Source of the DNA: UBA5972 sp964588725
GTDB lineage: Bacteria > Pseudomonadota > Alphaproteobacteria > Rhodobacterales > Rhodobacteraceae
DNA: 8,285 nt
Assembly (NCBI GenBank): GCA_964588725.1
Contig: CAZPQL010000091.1
Location: 1-8,285, forward strand
Direction of reading: 5' to 3'
Below, in pieces: positions 1 through 5,585 of this stretch (its first letter is position 1; every line of letters starts with the position of its first letter). The notes under the pieces are model-generated. The model worked only from the letters and a program-made list of their open reading frames with translations. It was not told the DNA's origin and did no database searches. The position numbers and the translations under genes are program-made.

Positions 1-548
1 CGGGTGTTTTGGAAAACGACTGCGATATTCTGATCCCCGCCGCGCTTGAGGGCACGATCAACATCAGCAACGCCGCCGACATCAAGGCCAAGCTAATCAT
101 CGAAGCCGCCAATGGTCCGGTGACCGCCGGTGCCAACGATATCCTGCTGGAAAAGGGTTGCGTGATCATCCCCGACATGTTTGCCAACGCCGGTGGTGTG
201 ACGGTGTCCTATTTCGAATGGGTGAAAAATCTGGGGCATATCCGCTTTGGCCGTATGCAGCGCCGCCAGGAAGAATCGCGCCACCGCCTGCTGGTCGAAG
301 AGCTCAACCGGATGGCCGTGGCCAGTGGCATGAAAACCGGCGTGTCAGACGTTTTCGTGCAGAAATACCTGCACGGTGCGGGCGAATTGGAACTTGTGCG
401 CTCGGGGCTTGATGACACCATGAGGAGCGCATACCAAGCCATGCGCGAAGTGTGGCTCGAGCGCGACGACGTTTTCGATCTGCGCACCGCCGCGTTTTTA
501 GTGTCGATCGATCGCATCGCGAAAAGCTATCAAACCAAGGGGCTGTAA
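1..548 (+). CDS. Glutamate dehydrogenase (Glu/Leu/Phe/Val dehydrogenase family), 3' part
   Basis: This is the C-terminal part (about 181 residues, codon phase starting at base 3) of a gene whose 5' end lies outside the window. The enzyme interconverts glutamate and 2-oxoglutarate plus ammonia using NAD(P), linking nitrogen and carbon metabolism in the cytoplasm. Family signatures seen are DCDILIPAALEG, IEAANGPVTAGANDIL, IIPDMFANAGGVTVSYFEWVKN and the helical C-terminus ending AKSYQTKGL. In this family these segments form the rest of the Rossmann-type nucleotide-binding domain and the C-terminal helix that returns to the catalytic cleft. Full-length members are about 420-480 residues, so a little under half is present. 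NAD versus NADP preference cannot be judged because the main specificity residues lie upstream. The gene ends 6 bases before the stop codon of the convergent gene at 555. No strong terminator is seen between them. Confidence 0.93.
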   Translation, partial: GVLENDCDILIPAALEGTINISNAADIKAKLIIEAANGPVTAGANDILLEKGCVIIPDMFANAGGVTVSYFEWVKNLGHIRFGRMQRRQEESRHRLLVEELNRMAVASGMKTGVSDVFVQKYLHGAGELELVRSGLDDTMRSAYQAMREVWLERDDVFDLRTAAFLVSIDRIAKSYQTKGL

Positions 549-554
549 GGCGAT

Positions 555-1028
555 TCAGGCGTCACGGCGCTGTAGCAGCACCGCGATGATATCGGCCATC
601 TGCTTGGCCGCGCCTGGCGGTGTCACCCCGCCGATGCCAAGACGGCGGCCAAAACGCCACCACAGCCCGGGCGTCCAGCCGCGCGGCACAGGTTCGCGCG
701 TGCGGATCAAAAAACCGTTAGCGGGTTTGAACGCAAACAGAGACCGGTCGACCGAGGCGATGTTGTCCATCGCTACCAAAAGTTCGCCGTTTTGATCAAA
801 CAATCCGTTTTCGTGCAACTCGAGCGCGCGTTCGGTTGCGCGCCAAATTTTCATTGCCCGATACAGACACAGCGCGGCAATCAGCGGCAGCGCCAACTTG
901 GGTAGCACCCCTGCGGGCGGTTGCGTCAGTGTCAAGGCAATCAATAACGCCCCGAGAAACGCCAATGTGCCCGCCGCAAGGATACGGCGCGGCAGGGTCG
1001 GCTTTAAGGTGGCGAGCACTTTGGTCAC
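555..1028 (-). CDS. Conserved small membrane protein, function unknown
   Basis: The 157-residue product starts at GTG (1028-1026). This start is supported by a GGAG ribosome binding site (CTCC at 1036-1039 on the plus strand) spaced 7 nt away. Two adjacent hydrophobic helices are visible at about residues 15-35 and 41-58 with a very short turn, so the protein probably sits in the inner membrane as a hairpin. The C-terminal 100 residues are soluble and probably cytoplasmic. They start with a basic stretch (KIWRATERALELHENGLF) and continue with FLIRTREPVPRGWTPGLWW and a Gly/Arg-rich segment. The order of a helical hairpin, then an aliphatic strand with an 'L.ENGL' turn, recalls bacterial PH-like membrane proteins, but I would not assign that family. 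I recall similar unnamed proteins in Rhodobacterales. It stands alone, convergent with glutamate dehydrogenase and divergent from the pirin gene. Confidence 0.75.
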   Translation of the reverse strand: MTKVLATLKPTLPRRILAAGTLAFLGALLIALTLTQPPAGVLPKLALPLIAALCLYRAMKIWRATERALELHENGLFDQNGELLVAMDNIASVDRSLFAFKPANGFLIRTREPVPRGWTPGLWWRFGRRLGIGGVTPPGAAKQMADIIAVLLQRRDA

Positions 1029-1127
1029 GGGTGGTCTCCGGTCAGATCTGTTTCACTTTAGAGTCTGCGGCGACCGGGTTCGACCCCTGTTTTTTGCAGA
1101 GGGCCCACGGCGGTACGCGGTCATATG

Positions 1128-1200
1128 ATTGTTGCGAAAGTGGAAACAATTCTTTTCCCTACGCACAACTGTATATTTTTTCACAACAACCTATATTGGC
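1128..1200 (+). promoter_or_regulatory. Probable promoter/operator region of the pirin gene
   Basis: This AT-rich island lies in the divergent gap between 1028 and 1220, in otherwise GC-rich DNA. It holds a perfect interrupted dyad ATTGTT (1128-1133), 11 nt, AACAAT (1145-1150). That has the T-N11-A layout typical of LysR-type regulator boxes. Downstream are two TATATT hexamers (1172-1177 and 1192-1197) that could act as -10 elements; neither has a good TTGACA-like partner. CACAAC also occurs twice in the same direction (1164-1169 and 1182-1187). No LysR gene is in the window. A 6 bp dyad of some spacing is expected by chance in a gap this size, so the operator reading is tentative. Confidence 0.3.
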
Positions 1201-1219
1201 TTCACAAGAGGAGTGAGCC

Positions 1220-2155
1220 ATGGCGATCCGTCCCGTAAAATCAACCAGCCAGGCCCATCCAACGATTGAAGGGGCGGGTGTTCATCTGCACCGTGCATTT
1301 GGGTTTCACGATCCCACCATGCTGGATCCATTTTTGCTGTTTGACGATTTTCGCAATGACTCGCCGGAAAAATTCAAAAGCGGCTTTCCGTGGCATCCCC
1401 ATCGCGGCATCGAGACAATCACCTATGTTCTGTCGGGTGCGGTGGACCACAAAGACAGTCTTGGCAACAGCGGCACGCTGGCCGCTGGCGACGTGCAATG
1501 GATGACCGCCGGTTCGGGCATCATGCATCAGGAAATGCCCCAGGCCAACGCACACGGCCAGATGCACGGTTTTCAGCTGTGGGCCAACCTGCCCGGAGCG
1601 CTCAAGATGAGCAACCCGCGCTATCAGGACGTGCCGGCCAAAGAAATCCCCGAGATCATCGACGATGACGGCACCCGGGTACGGGTGATCGTTGGTGGTT
1701 TCCGGGGGCAAAACGGCCCGGTTGACGGGATCGCCGCTGACCCGCAGTATCTGGACATATTCGTCCCGGCAGGCGTGGAAAAAACGCTGCCCGTTGACAC
1801 TTATCGCAAAACGTTCGCCTATATTTTTGAAGGCGCGGGACGCTTTCACGGGGCGTCGGACCCGCGCGGCGTTCTGGTCGAGAAAACTCTTGGTGATCAG
1901 GAATTGAACCTGCGCGATTTGTCTGGCGACCGCACGCTGGTACAGTTTGACAGCGGTGACGCGATCCGCGTGCACGCCGGTCCGGACGGACTGCGTTTTC
2001 TGTTAATTTCGGGCCGCCCGATCGAGGAACCCGTCGCGTGGCACGGGCCGATTGTCATGAACACGCGCGACGAACTGGTCACAGCCGTGAACGATTTGCG
2101 CAAAGGTACGTTTATCCGCGCGCAAACCCCTGCCGGATTTAAGCCTGAAGAGTGA
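1220..2155 (+). CDS. Pirin family protein (bicupin)
   Basis: This 311-residue cytoplasmic protein has the pirin two-cupin layout: an N-terminal cupin at about residues 15-130 and a C-terminal pirin domain at about 180-285. The metal-binding set of the N-terminal cupin is complete: His59 and His61 in WHPHRGIET, and His103 and Glu105 in IMHQEMP. These match the iron ligands known from human pirin. Length is in the usual 230-320 range. Bacterial pirins include quercetin 2,3-dioxygenases (YhhW) and metabolic or redox modulators, and the substrate cannot be told from sequence. The ATG start is firm: AGAGGAG at 1207-1213 lies 6 nt upstream, the best ribosome binding site in the window. The gene appears to be a single-gene unit with its own upstream region (1029-1219) and a possible terminator after the stop. 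Confidence 0.93.
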   Translation: MAIRPVKSTSQAHPTIEGAGVHLHRAFGFHDPTMLDPFLLFDDFRNDSPEKFKSGFPWHPHRGIETITYVLSGAVDHKDSLGNSGTLAAGDVQWMTAGSGIMHQEMPQANAHGQMHGFQLWANLPGALKMSNPRYQDVPAKEIPEIIDDDGTRVRVIVGGFRGQNGPVDGIAADPQYLDIFVPAGVEKTLPVDTYRKTFAYIFEGAGRFHGASDPRGVLVEKTLGDQELNLRDLSGDRTLVQFDSGDAIRVHAGPDGLRFLLISGRPIEEPVAWHGPIVMNTRDELVTAVNDLRKGTFIRAQTPAGFKPEE

Positions 2156-2159
2156 CAGC

Positions 2160-2178
2160 CGCGCGGCGCGTATTTTTT
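2160..2178 (+). terminator. Possible intrinsic terminator of the pirin gene
   Basis: Five bases after the pirin stop codon, CGCG-CGG-CGCG (2160-2170) can fold into a 4 bp GC-only stem with a 3 nt loop. It is followed by TA and six T (2173-2178). The T run fits a Rho-independent terminator, but the stem is short. Confidence 0.35.
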
Positions 2179-2225
2179 GCTATAATGAAATCCCAGGGCG
2201 AACGCGCACGCGTGTCGGGTTCAGA

Positions 2226-2597
2226 TCAGGGCAGGCCGACTTGCTGAATCAGAATCGCGGTTACGATTGCCAGGACAAAAAGATTGACCACGATGCAGAC
2301 CAAAACCGCAGTACGCCGGTAAGATTTCAAACGCCGCGTGTCCATTTTTTCCAAATGTGAAACGCAATGTTTCCGCGCCTCGAGCACCCTGTGGGGATCG
2401 TACTGGTGCGCGCGCTTGGGGTTTTGATAGCGCGCTTCGGCCTCGATCAGGTACTGGGCGTGGACGCGCACGCTCTTGGGCAGCGCTCGTCCTGCGTTTT
2501 TGATTTTCTGGTTTAAGTCCAGTCCCTTAACCGATAGCTTTTGCACCAGCAAAGACTCGATTTCGGCGGTAACTGAGCGCAGCGATGTGTCGTACAT
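2226..2597 (-). CDS. Small tail-anchored membrane protein, function unknown
   Basis: This 123-residue protein is not recognised. Its first 95 residues are soluble, mostly helical and basic, with many Lys, Arg and His, and no signal peptide. One hydrophobic helix follows at about residues 96-117 (TAVLVCIVVNLFVLAIVTAI), leaving only a six-residue tail after it. The layout is that of a C-terminally anchored inner-membrane protein with its domain in the cytoplasm; the basic KSYRR just before the helix fits this topology. The ATG start has an AGAGGAA ribosome binding site (plus-strand TTCCTCT, 2605-2611) 7 nt away. The gene is convergent with pirin and divergent from the hydrolase. The good ribosome site, compact gaps and plausible topology argue it is real. 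Confidence 0.7.
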   Translation of the reverse strand: MYDTSLRSVTAEIESLLVQKLSVKGLDLNQKIKNAGRALPKSVRVHAQYLIEAEARYQNPKRAHQYDPHRVLEARKHCVSHLEKMDTRRLKSYRRTAVLVCIVVNLFVLAIVTAILIQQVGLP

Positions 2598-2632
2598 TAT
2601 CGGTTTCCTCTGGGCGGGATTCTAGGCTGGGC

Positions 2633-2672
2633 CGCGATGGCAATCAAGAGCGCCGGTAATCGCACCATCGCG
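2633..2672. repeat. Perfect 8 bp inverted repeat in a divergent intergenic gap
   Basis: CGCGATGG (2633-2640) and CCATCGCG (2665-2672) are exact reverse complements, separated by 24 nt. They sit in the 110 bp gap between the divergent genes at 2597 and 2708. They could be a two-site operator serving both genes or the stem of a leader hairpin. The loop is long for a hairpin, and an 8 bp match in GC-rich DNA can arise by chance. Confidence 0.35.
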
Positions 2673-2707
2673 TTGCGAGCGCAGTTGATCTGTGGCACTG
2701 AACCTAA

Positions 2708-3469
2708 ATGCTGAACACCAACGAATTTGGCGAGTCCTCCGGCACCCCGCTGATCCTAGTGCACGGGTTGTTTGGGTCGGCACGCAATTGGCAGGGCGTG
2801 GCGAAACGCCTGTCTGACGGGCGCCGAGTCGTCACCGTTGACATGCGCAACCACGGCCAGAGCCACTGGGCCACGCCCCACGATTACCACGCCATGAGCG
2901 ATGATTTGATTGATGTCATCGACGATTTAGGCGGCAGCGCCGATGTGCTCGGGCATTCCATGGGCGGCAAGGCGGCGATGGTGCTGGCGCTGCGCGCCCC
3001 TCAGCGGGTGCGTCGTCTGATTGTTGCCGATATCGCGCCGATCGGATACGGCCACACGCAGATGCCGATGATCGACGCGATTCGCGGCGTTGATCTGCGC
3101 GCCGTTACGTCTCGGCGCGACGCCGATGCACAGCTGGCGCGCCATCTGGACGATCCGGGATTGCGGGCTTTTTTGTTGCAAAGCCTTGATCTCTATGCAC
3201 CGACACCGCGCTGGCGGTTAAATCTGGAGGTGCTGGCGCGTGACATGGATAAGATCATGGGATTCCCCGATGTCACGGAGATTTTTGCGGGCGAGGTTCT
3301 TTTCGTCACCGGTGGCGAGTCTGACTACGTGCGTTTCGCGCATCACGCGCATATCCGGTCGCTGTTTCCACAAGCGCAATTTGCGACGGTCAAGGACGCG
3401 GGTCACTGGCTGCACGCCGAAAATCCCAAGGTGTTCGAGCGTCTTATACGCGACTTTCTGCAGGGATGA
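2708..3469 (+). CDS. Alpha/beta hydrolase, YbfF/ABHD11-like esterase
   Basis: This 253-residue cytoplasmic serine hydrolase has the full set of family motifs. HGLFGSARNW (residues 19-28) forms the oxyanion region. VDMRNHGQS (44-52) is nearly invariant in E. coli YbfF and human ABHD11. LGHSMGGK (81-88) is the nucleophile elbow with Ser84, and AGHWLHAENP (231-240) carries the catalytic His233. Asp108 (ADIAP) and Ser205 (GGESDYV) fall where YbfF has its other active-site residues, as I recall. Length matches YbfF. The family hydrolyses short-chain acyl and thioesters; the natural substrate is unknown. An in-frame TAA directly precedes the ATG, so the start is fixed, although no clear ribosome binding site is present. 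The stop abuts the stop of the convergent cytochrome gene with no base between. Confidence 0.93.
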   Translation: MLNTNEFGESSGTPLILVHGLFGSARNWQGVAKRLSDGRRVVTVDMRNHGQSHWATPHDYHAMSDDLIDVIDDLGGSADVLGHSMGGKAAMVLALRAPQRVRRLIVADIAPIGYGHTQMPMIDAIRGVDLRAVTSRRDADAQLARHLDDPGLRAFLLQSLDLYAPTPRWRLNLEVLARDMDKIMGFPDVTEIFAGEVLFVTGGESDYVRFAHHAHIRSLFPQAQFATVKDAGHWLHAENPKVFERLIRDFLQG

Positions 3470-3964
3470 TCATTCCTCGGCCTTCAGCATTCGACGCAAC
3501 ACGTTGGTACGCAAAATATAGTGATGCACCAAAGCGCCCACAACGTGCAGACCCAAAAACACCCAGATCAGGCCCTGCAACACCCCGTGCGCCTCGGCCA
3601 AAAATTTCGACGAGTCCACCCACGCCCAAAGCCCCGAAAGCGGAACGATAAACAGCAAAGCAATAAGCGACCAATGCGTGATATGCGCGGCGATTTGCGC
3701 CCATCTCTGTTCGTTTTCGGGCAGTTCAGGGGCACCGTGCCAAAACCGCAATATCAGGCGCCACACCGCCAGCGGCACGATGAGCAAACCGGGTATGATA
3801 TGCAACCACGCGCCAATCGGATAGCTGCCAAAGTCGGACTTTAGCAAGCTGCGCCAGCCGCCGCCAATAGTTTCGCCAAGGATTGTCAGGAGCAAAATCA
3901 TCAAAATGGCGCTGAGCCAATGCAGTCTGACTTGTAATTTTGAATATCCGGTAGGCTTGGGCAT
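3470..3964 (-). CDS. Cytochrome b561 family protein (di-heme b, four-helix membrane protein)
   Basis: This 164-residue inner-membrane cytochrome resembles E. coli CybB. Four hydrophobic helices are visible at about residues 12-31, 50-73, 95-117 and 126-150. The helices carry His15 (RLHWLSA), His55 (LHIIPGL), His126 (EAHGVL) and His140 (LGLHVVG). These are the likely axial ligands of two b hemes, with the 14-residue spacing between the last two that I recall for CybB. Such proteins move electrons from the quinone pool, for example to superoxide or periplasmic partners. The start chosen is the ATG at 3964, since GGAG lies 6 nt upstream and MPKPTGYSKLQVRLHW is a typical N-terminus. An upstream in-frame start at 4003 would add 13 atypical residues. 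The lipoprotein gene lies 68 nt upstream on the same strand and may be co-transcribed. Confidence 0.92.
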   Translation of the reverse strand: MPKPTGYSKLQVRLHWLSAILMILLLTILGETIGGGWRSLLKSDFGSYPIGAWLHIIPGLLIVPLAVWRLILRFWHGAPELPENEQRWAQIAAHITHWSLIALLFIVPLSGLWAWVDSSKFLAEAHGVLQGLIWVFLGLHVVGALVHHYILRTNVLRRMLKAEE

Positions 3965-3970
3965 GTTGCT

Positions 3971-3974
3971 CTCC
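3971..3974 (-). promoter_or_regulatory. Ribosome binding site deciding the cytochrome b561 start
   Basis: GGAG (CTCC on the plus strand), within CTGGAGAGC, lies 6 nt before the ATG at 3964. It favours that start over the longer reading frame beginning at 4003. Confidence 0.7.
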
Positions 3975-4032
3975 AGTTTTTGCACCCTGCCCGTAACCGA
4001 CACCCGCCAAAAAGGCCAGACCGATTATGCTG

Positions 4033-4335
4033 CTAAGGGCAGCGCAGCGACACTGTGATCAACACTGAATCACCGCGCAGCGAGCGCGGGCGGACCGTGC
4101 ATTTCGTGGCGATTTCAATCGCTTTGCCAAGGCGGTCGATGCCGCCAATGCGGTGTTTTTTATTGCGCCAGTTGGTCCGCACGGCTTGTGCGCGCGCGCC
4201 TTTGTGAAAAACAGTGATGTTATCGCCGCCCATCGACAGGACAGTTCTGGTTGCGCCGCGAAATTCTATCCCCGGCGATGCGCAAGCCCCCAGAAACAGT
4301 GCAAAAACAACAAGGGCGGCGCGCGCAGGGTTCAT
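4033..4335 (-). CDS. Small exported lipoprotein, function unknown
   Basis: This 100-residue protein has a clear lipoprotein signal: a short basic start (MNPAR), a hydrophobic stretch AALVVFALF and the lipobox LGAC with Cys18. It should be lipidated and anchored to a membrane facing the periplasm. The mature part is small and basic (TNWRNKKHR), with two further cysteines, Cys79 and Cys99 (next to last residue), that could form a disulfide. No domain is recognised. The ATG is preceded by AAAGG very close to the start, a weak ribosome site. The gene lies upstream of the cytochrome b561 gene on the same strand and downstream of the LuxR gene, from which a probable terminator separates it. Similar unnamed short proteins exist, as I recall, in Rhodobacterales. 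Confidence 0.75.
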   Translation of the reverse strand: MNPARAALVVFALFLGACASPGIEFRGATRTVLSMGGDNITVFHKGARAQAVRTNWRNKKHRIGGIDRLGKAIEIATKCTVRPRSLRGDSVLITVSLRCP

Positions 4336-4360
4336 ACCTTTGACGCTATTCGGGCGGGGT

Positions 4361-4391
4361 TAACAAAACTTAAACGCCCGCATCGGGGGCG
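4361..4391 (-). terminator. Probable intrinsic terminator of the LuxR-type gene and its operon
   Basis: Directly after the LuxR stop codon (TGA at 4394-4392), the minus strand reads CGCCC, a 7 nt loop and GGGCG (4391-4375). It then runs into TTTAAGTTTTGTTA (4374-4361). A 5 bp GC stem followed by a T-rich run fits a Rho-independent terminator ending the leftward three-gene unit, before the lipoprotein gene starts at 4335. Confidence 0.6.
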
Positions 4392-5570
4392 TCAGTTCAT
4401 CCAGGTGGTAGAGAACGGCGAATTCAGGCTAAGCGACAGCTGCACCAGTTCGACGCGGTTCTTGGTATAGGTTTTGTGCAAGATCGCTTTGGTCTGCGAT
4501 TTGACCGTTTCAGGCGACCGGTTGCGGTTTTCGGCAATCTCTGTTGTCGACAGCCCCTGTCCGATCATGTGCAGCACCATCTGCTCGGTCTTGGACAGCG
4601 GGAAAAACCGCGACACCAGAGCGGGATCGACACCGTGAATCTTTGTGGCATCGAGCACAGTAATCAGGCGCGTATCGGGGGCAAACCGGCCCAGCGTCAC
4701 GTTGTCCTCGATGGGGCAAACTTCGATAAACAACCCAGCGCCGGCGTCACCCAAGGCAAAGCAAATCGACTGGCGCCGCGGGTAGGCGCCGGTTTTTCCA
4801 TGCACGCCCGCGCCGGATATCAGCGAGCGATATTTCGCGGCGTGCGTGTCACCACGCAACAACAGTTTCCCCTCGCGACTAAGCCTGAAGACGCCGTGGG
4901 CATCAACGATCCGGTCAAATTCGGCATTGCACAAGATCGGCTGTTCTTTGGCGCTTAAAATGCAAACGCCAAACGAAAGGCGGTCAAGGCGTTCCTCCAG
5001 TGTTGGTGTCCCTTTTTTGGCTTGAATGAGCGGCCGGCCGATGCGCAGCGCCTTGGACACATGCGGCAGAATAATGCGCCCCAGATCACGTTCGGCGTCG
5101 CTTGCCGGTCCACGGGTCATCGGGTATTGGATCGCCATGCGGTCGATCGTCCAACTGTCTTTGTTCAGCAACGTCCCCGCGCGATGCTTGAGACCGTTGC
5201 GCATCAGTTCAACCACATTGGGGCGCTGTGACAACAACGTGTCATCGCGCAGGAAAGCCGTGTCGTTGATCAGTTCAATGGCGTCTTCCGAGCCGGCGTA
5301 GCGGGCAAATTTCTCCTGATCGGCCAGCTCGATATCTTTATGGGCATCAAGATAGGCTTTGACAATGTCGGGTTGGTAATTCTGGCTGTAATAGGGCGCC
5401 AGGAGGGACGGGCTGGCACCGCCCTTGGCCACCTCGAACACCATGGCACCACCGGCACCCAAACGGTGAGCCAATTCAAGCAGCAAAGGCGACCAATTAT
5501 CGGGCTCCAGAACCGTGTCGTAAATTCTGGCGATAAAGTCGCTAAGGTCTGCATCAAGCGTCTGCGGCAT
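4392..5570 (-). CDS. LuxR-type (GerE helix-turn-helix) transcription regulator
   Basis: This 392-residue protein carries a C-terminal LuxR/GerE DNA-binding domain at about residues 322-383. It is recognisable from FPLSKTEQMVLHMIGQGLS, TTEIAENRNRSPETVKSQ and the closing NRVELVQLSL. The N-terminal 300 residues start with SDFIARIYDTVLEPDNW, an opening I recall from a group of alphaproteobacterial LuxR-type regulators. They contain no receiver Asp motif and no obvious autoinducer-binding signature, so the signal is unknown. A PAS-like fold at about 190-300 (RLSFGVCILSAKEQPILCNAEFDRIV) is plausible: 'G..IL.....I...N..FD.I' is the usual PAS pattern. The ATG lies 15 nt after the protease stop in the same reading frame, with no good ribosome site, which suggests coupled translation. 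A terminator hairpin follows the stop. The likely targets are its own operon and related envelope genes. Confidence 0.9.
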   Translation of the reverse strand: MPQTLDADLSDFIARIYDTVLEPDNWSPLLLELAHRLGAGGAMVFEVAKGGASPSLLAPYYSQNYQPDIVKAYLDAHKDIELADQEKFARYAGSEDAIELINDTAFLRDDTLLSQRPNVVELMRNGLKHRAGTLLNKDSWTIDRMAIQYPMTRGPASDAERDLGRIILPHVSKALRIGRPLIQAKKGTPTLEERLDRLSFGVCILSAKEQPILCNAEFDRIVDAHGVFRLSREGKLLLRGDTHAAKYRSLISGAGVHGKTGAYPRRQSICFALGDAGAGLFIEVCPIEDNVTLGRFAPDTRLITVLDATKIHGVDPALVSRFFPLSKTEQMVLHMIGQGLSTTEIAENRNRSPETVKSQTKAILHKTYTKNRVELVQLSLSLNSPFSTTWMN

Positions 5571-5585
5571 AGGCTGAGTGTTCGG

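Noticed and set aside
1241..1975. A 244-codon open frame antisense to the pirin gene.
   Set aside because: It lies wholly opposite a confident gene with intact catalytic motifs, its translation has no recognisable domain, and long antisense frames are common in GC-rich DNA.
2179..2186. Extended -10-like sequence TGCTATAAT (plus strand) after the pirin gene.
   Set aside because: It has no -35 at proper spacing (the nearest, GTGACA at 2152-2157, is 23 nt away). It would only drive transcription antisense to the gene at 2226-2597. A chance match next to the T-rich terminator is more likely.
2199..2221. Possible hairpin GAAC...GTTC around the palindrome CACGCGTG, as a terminator for the leftward gene at 2226.
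   Set aside because: The stem is interrupted by mismatches and no T run follows on the minus strand.
3965..4003. Longer start for cytochrome b561 adding 13 residues.
   Set aside because: A GGAG ribosome site and a family-typical N-terminus support the ATG at 3964 instead.
4476..4958. A 160-codon plus-strand frame opposite the LuxR gene.
   Set aside because: It is antisense to the conserved DNA-binding and PAS-like region, with no domain of its own.
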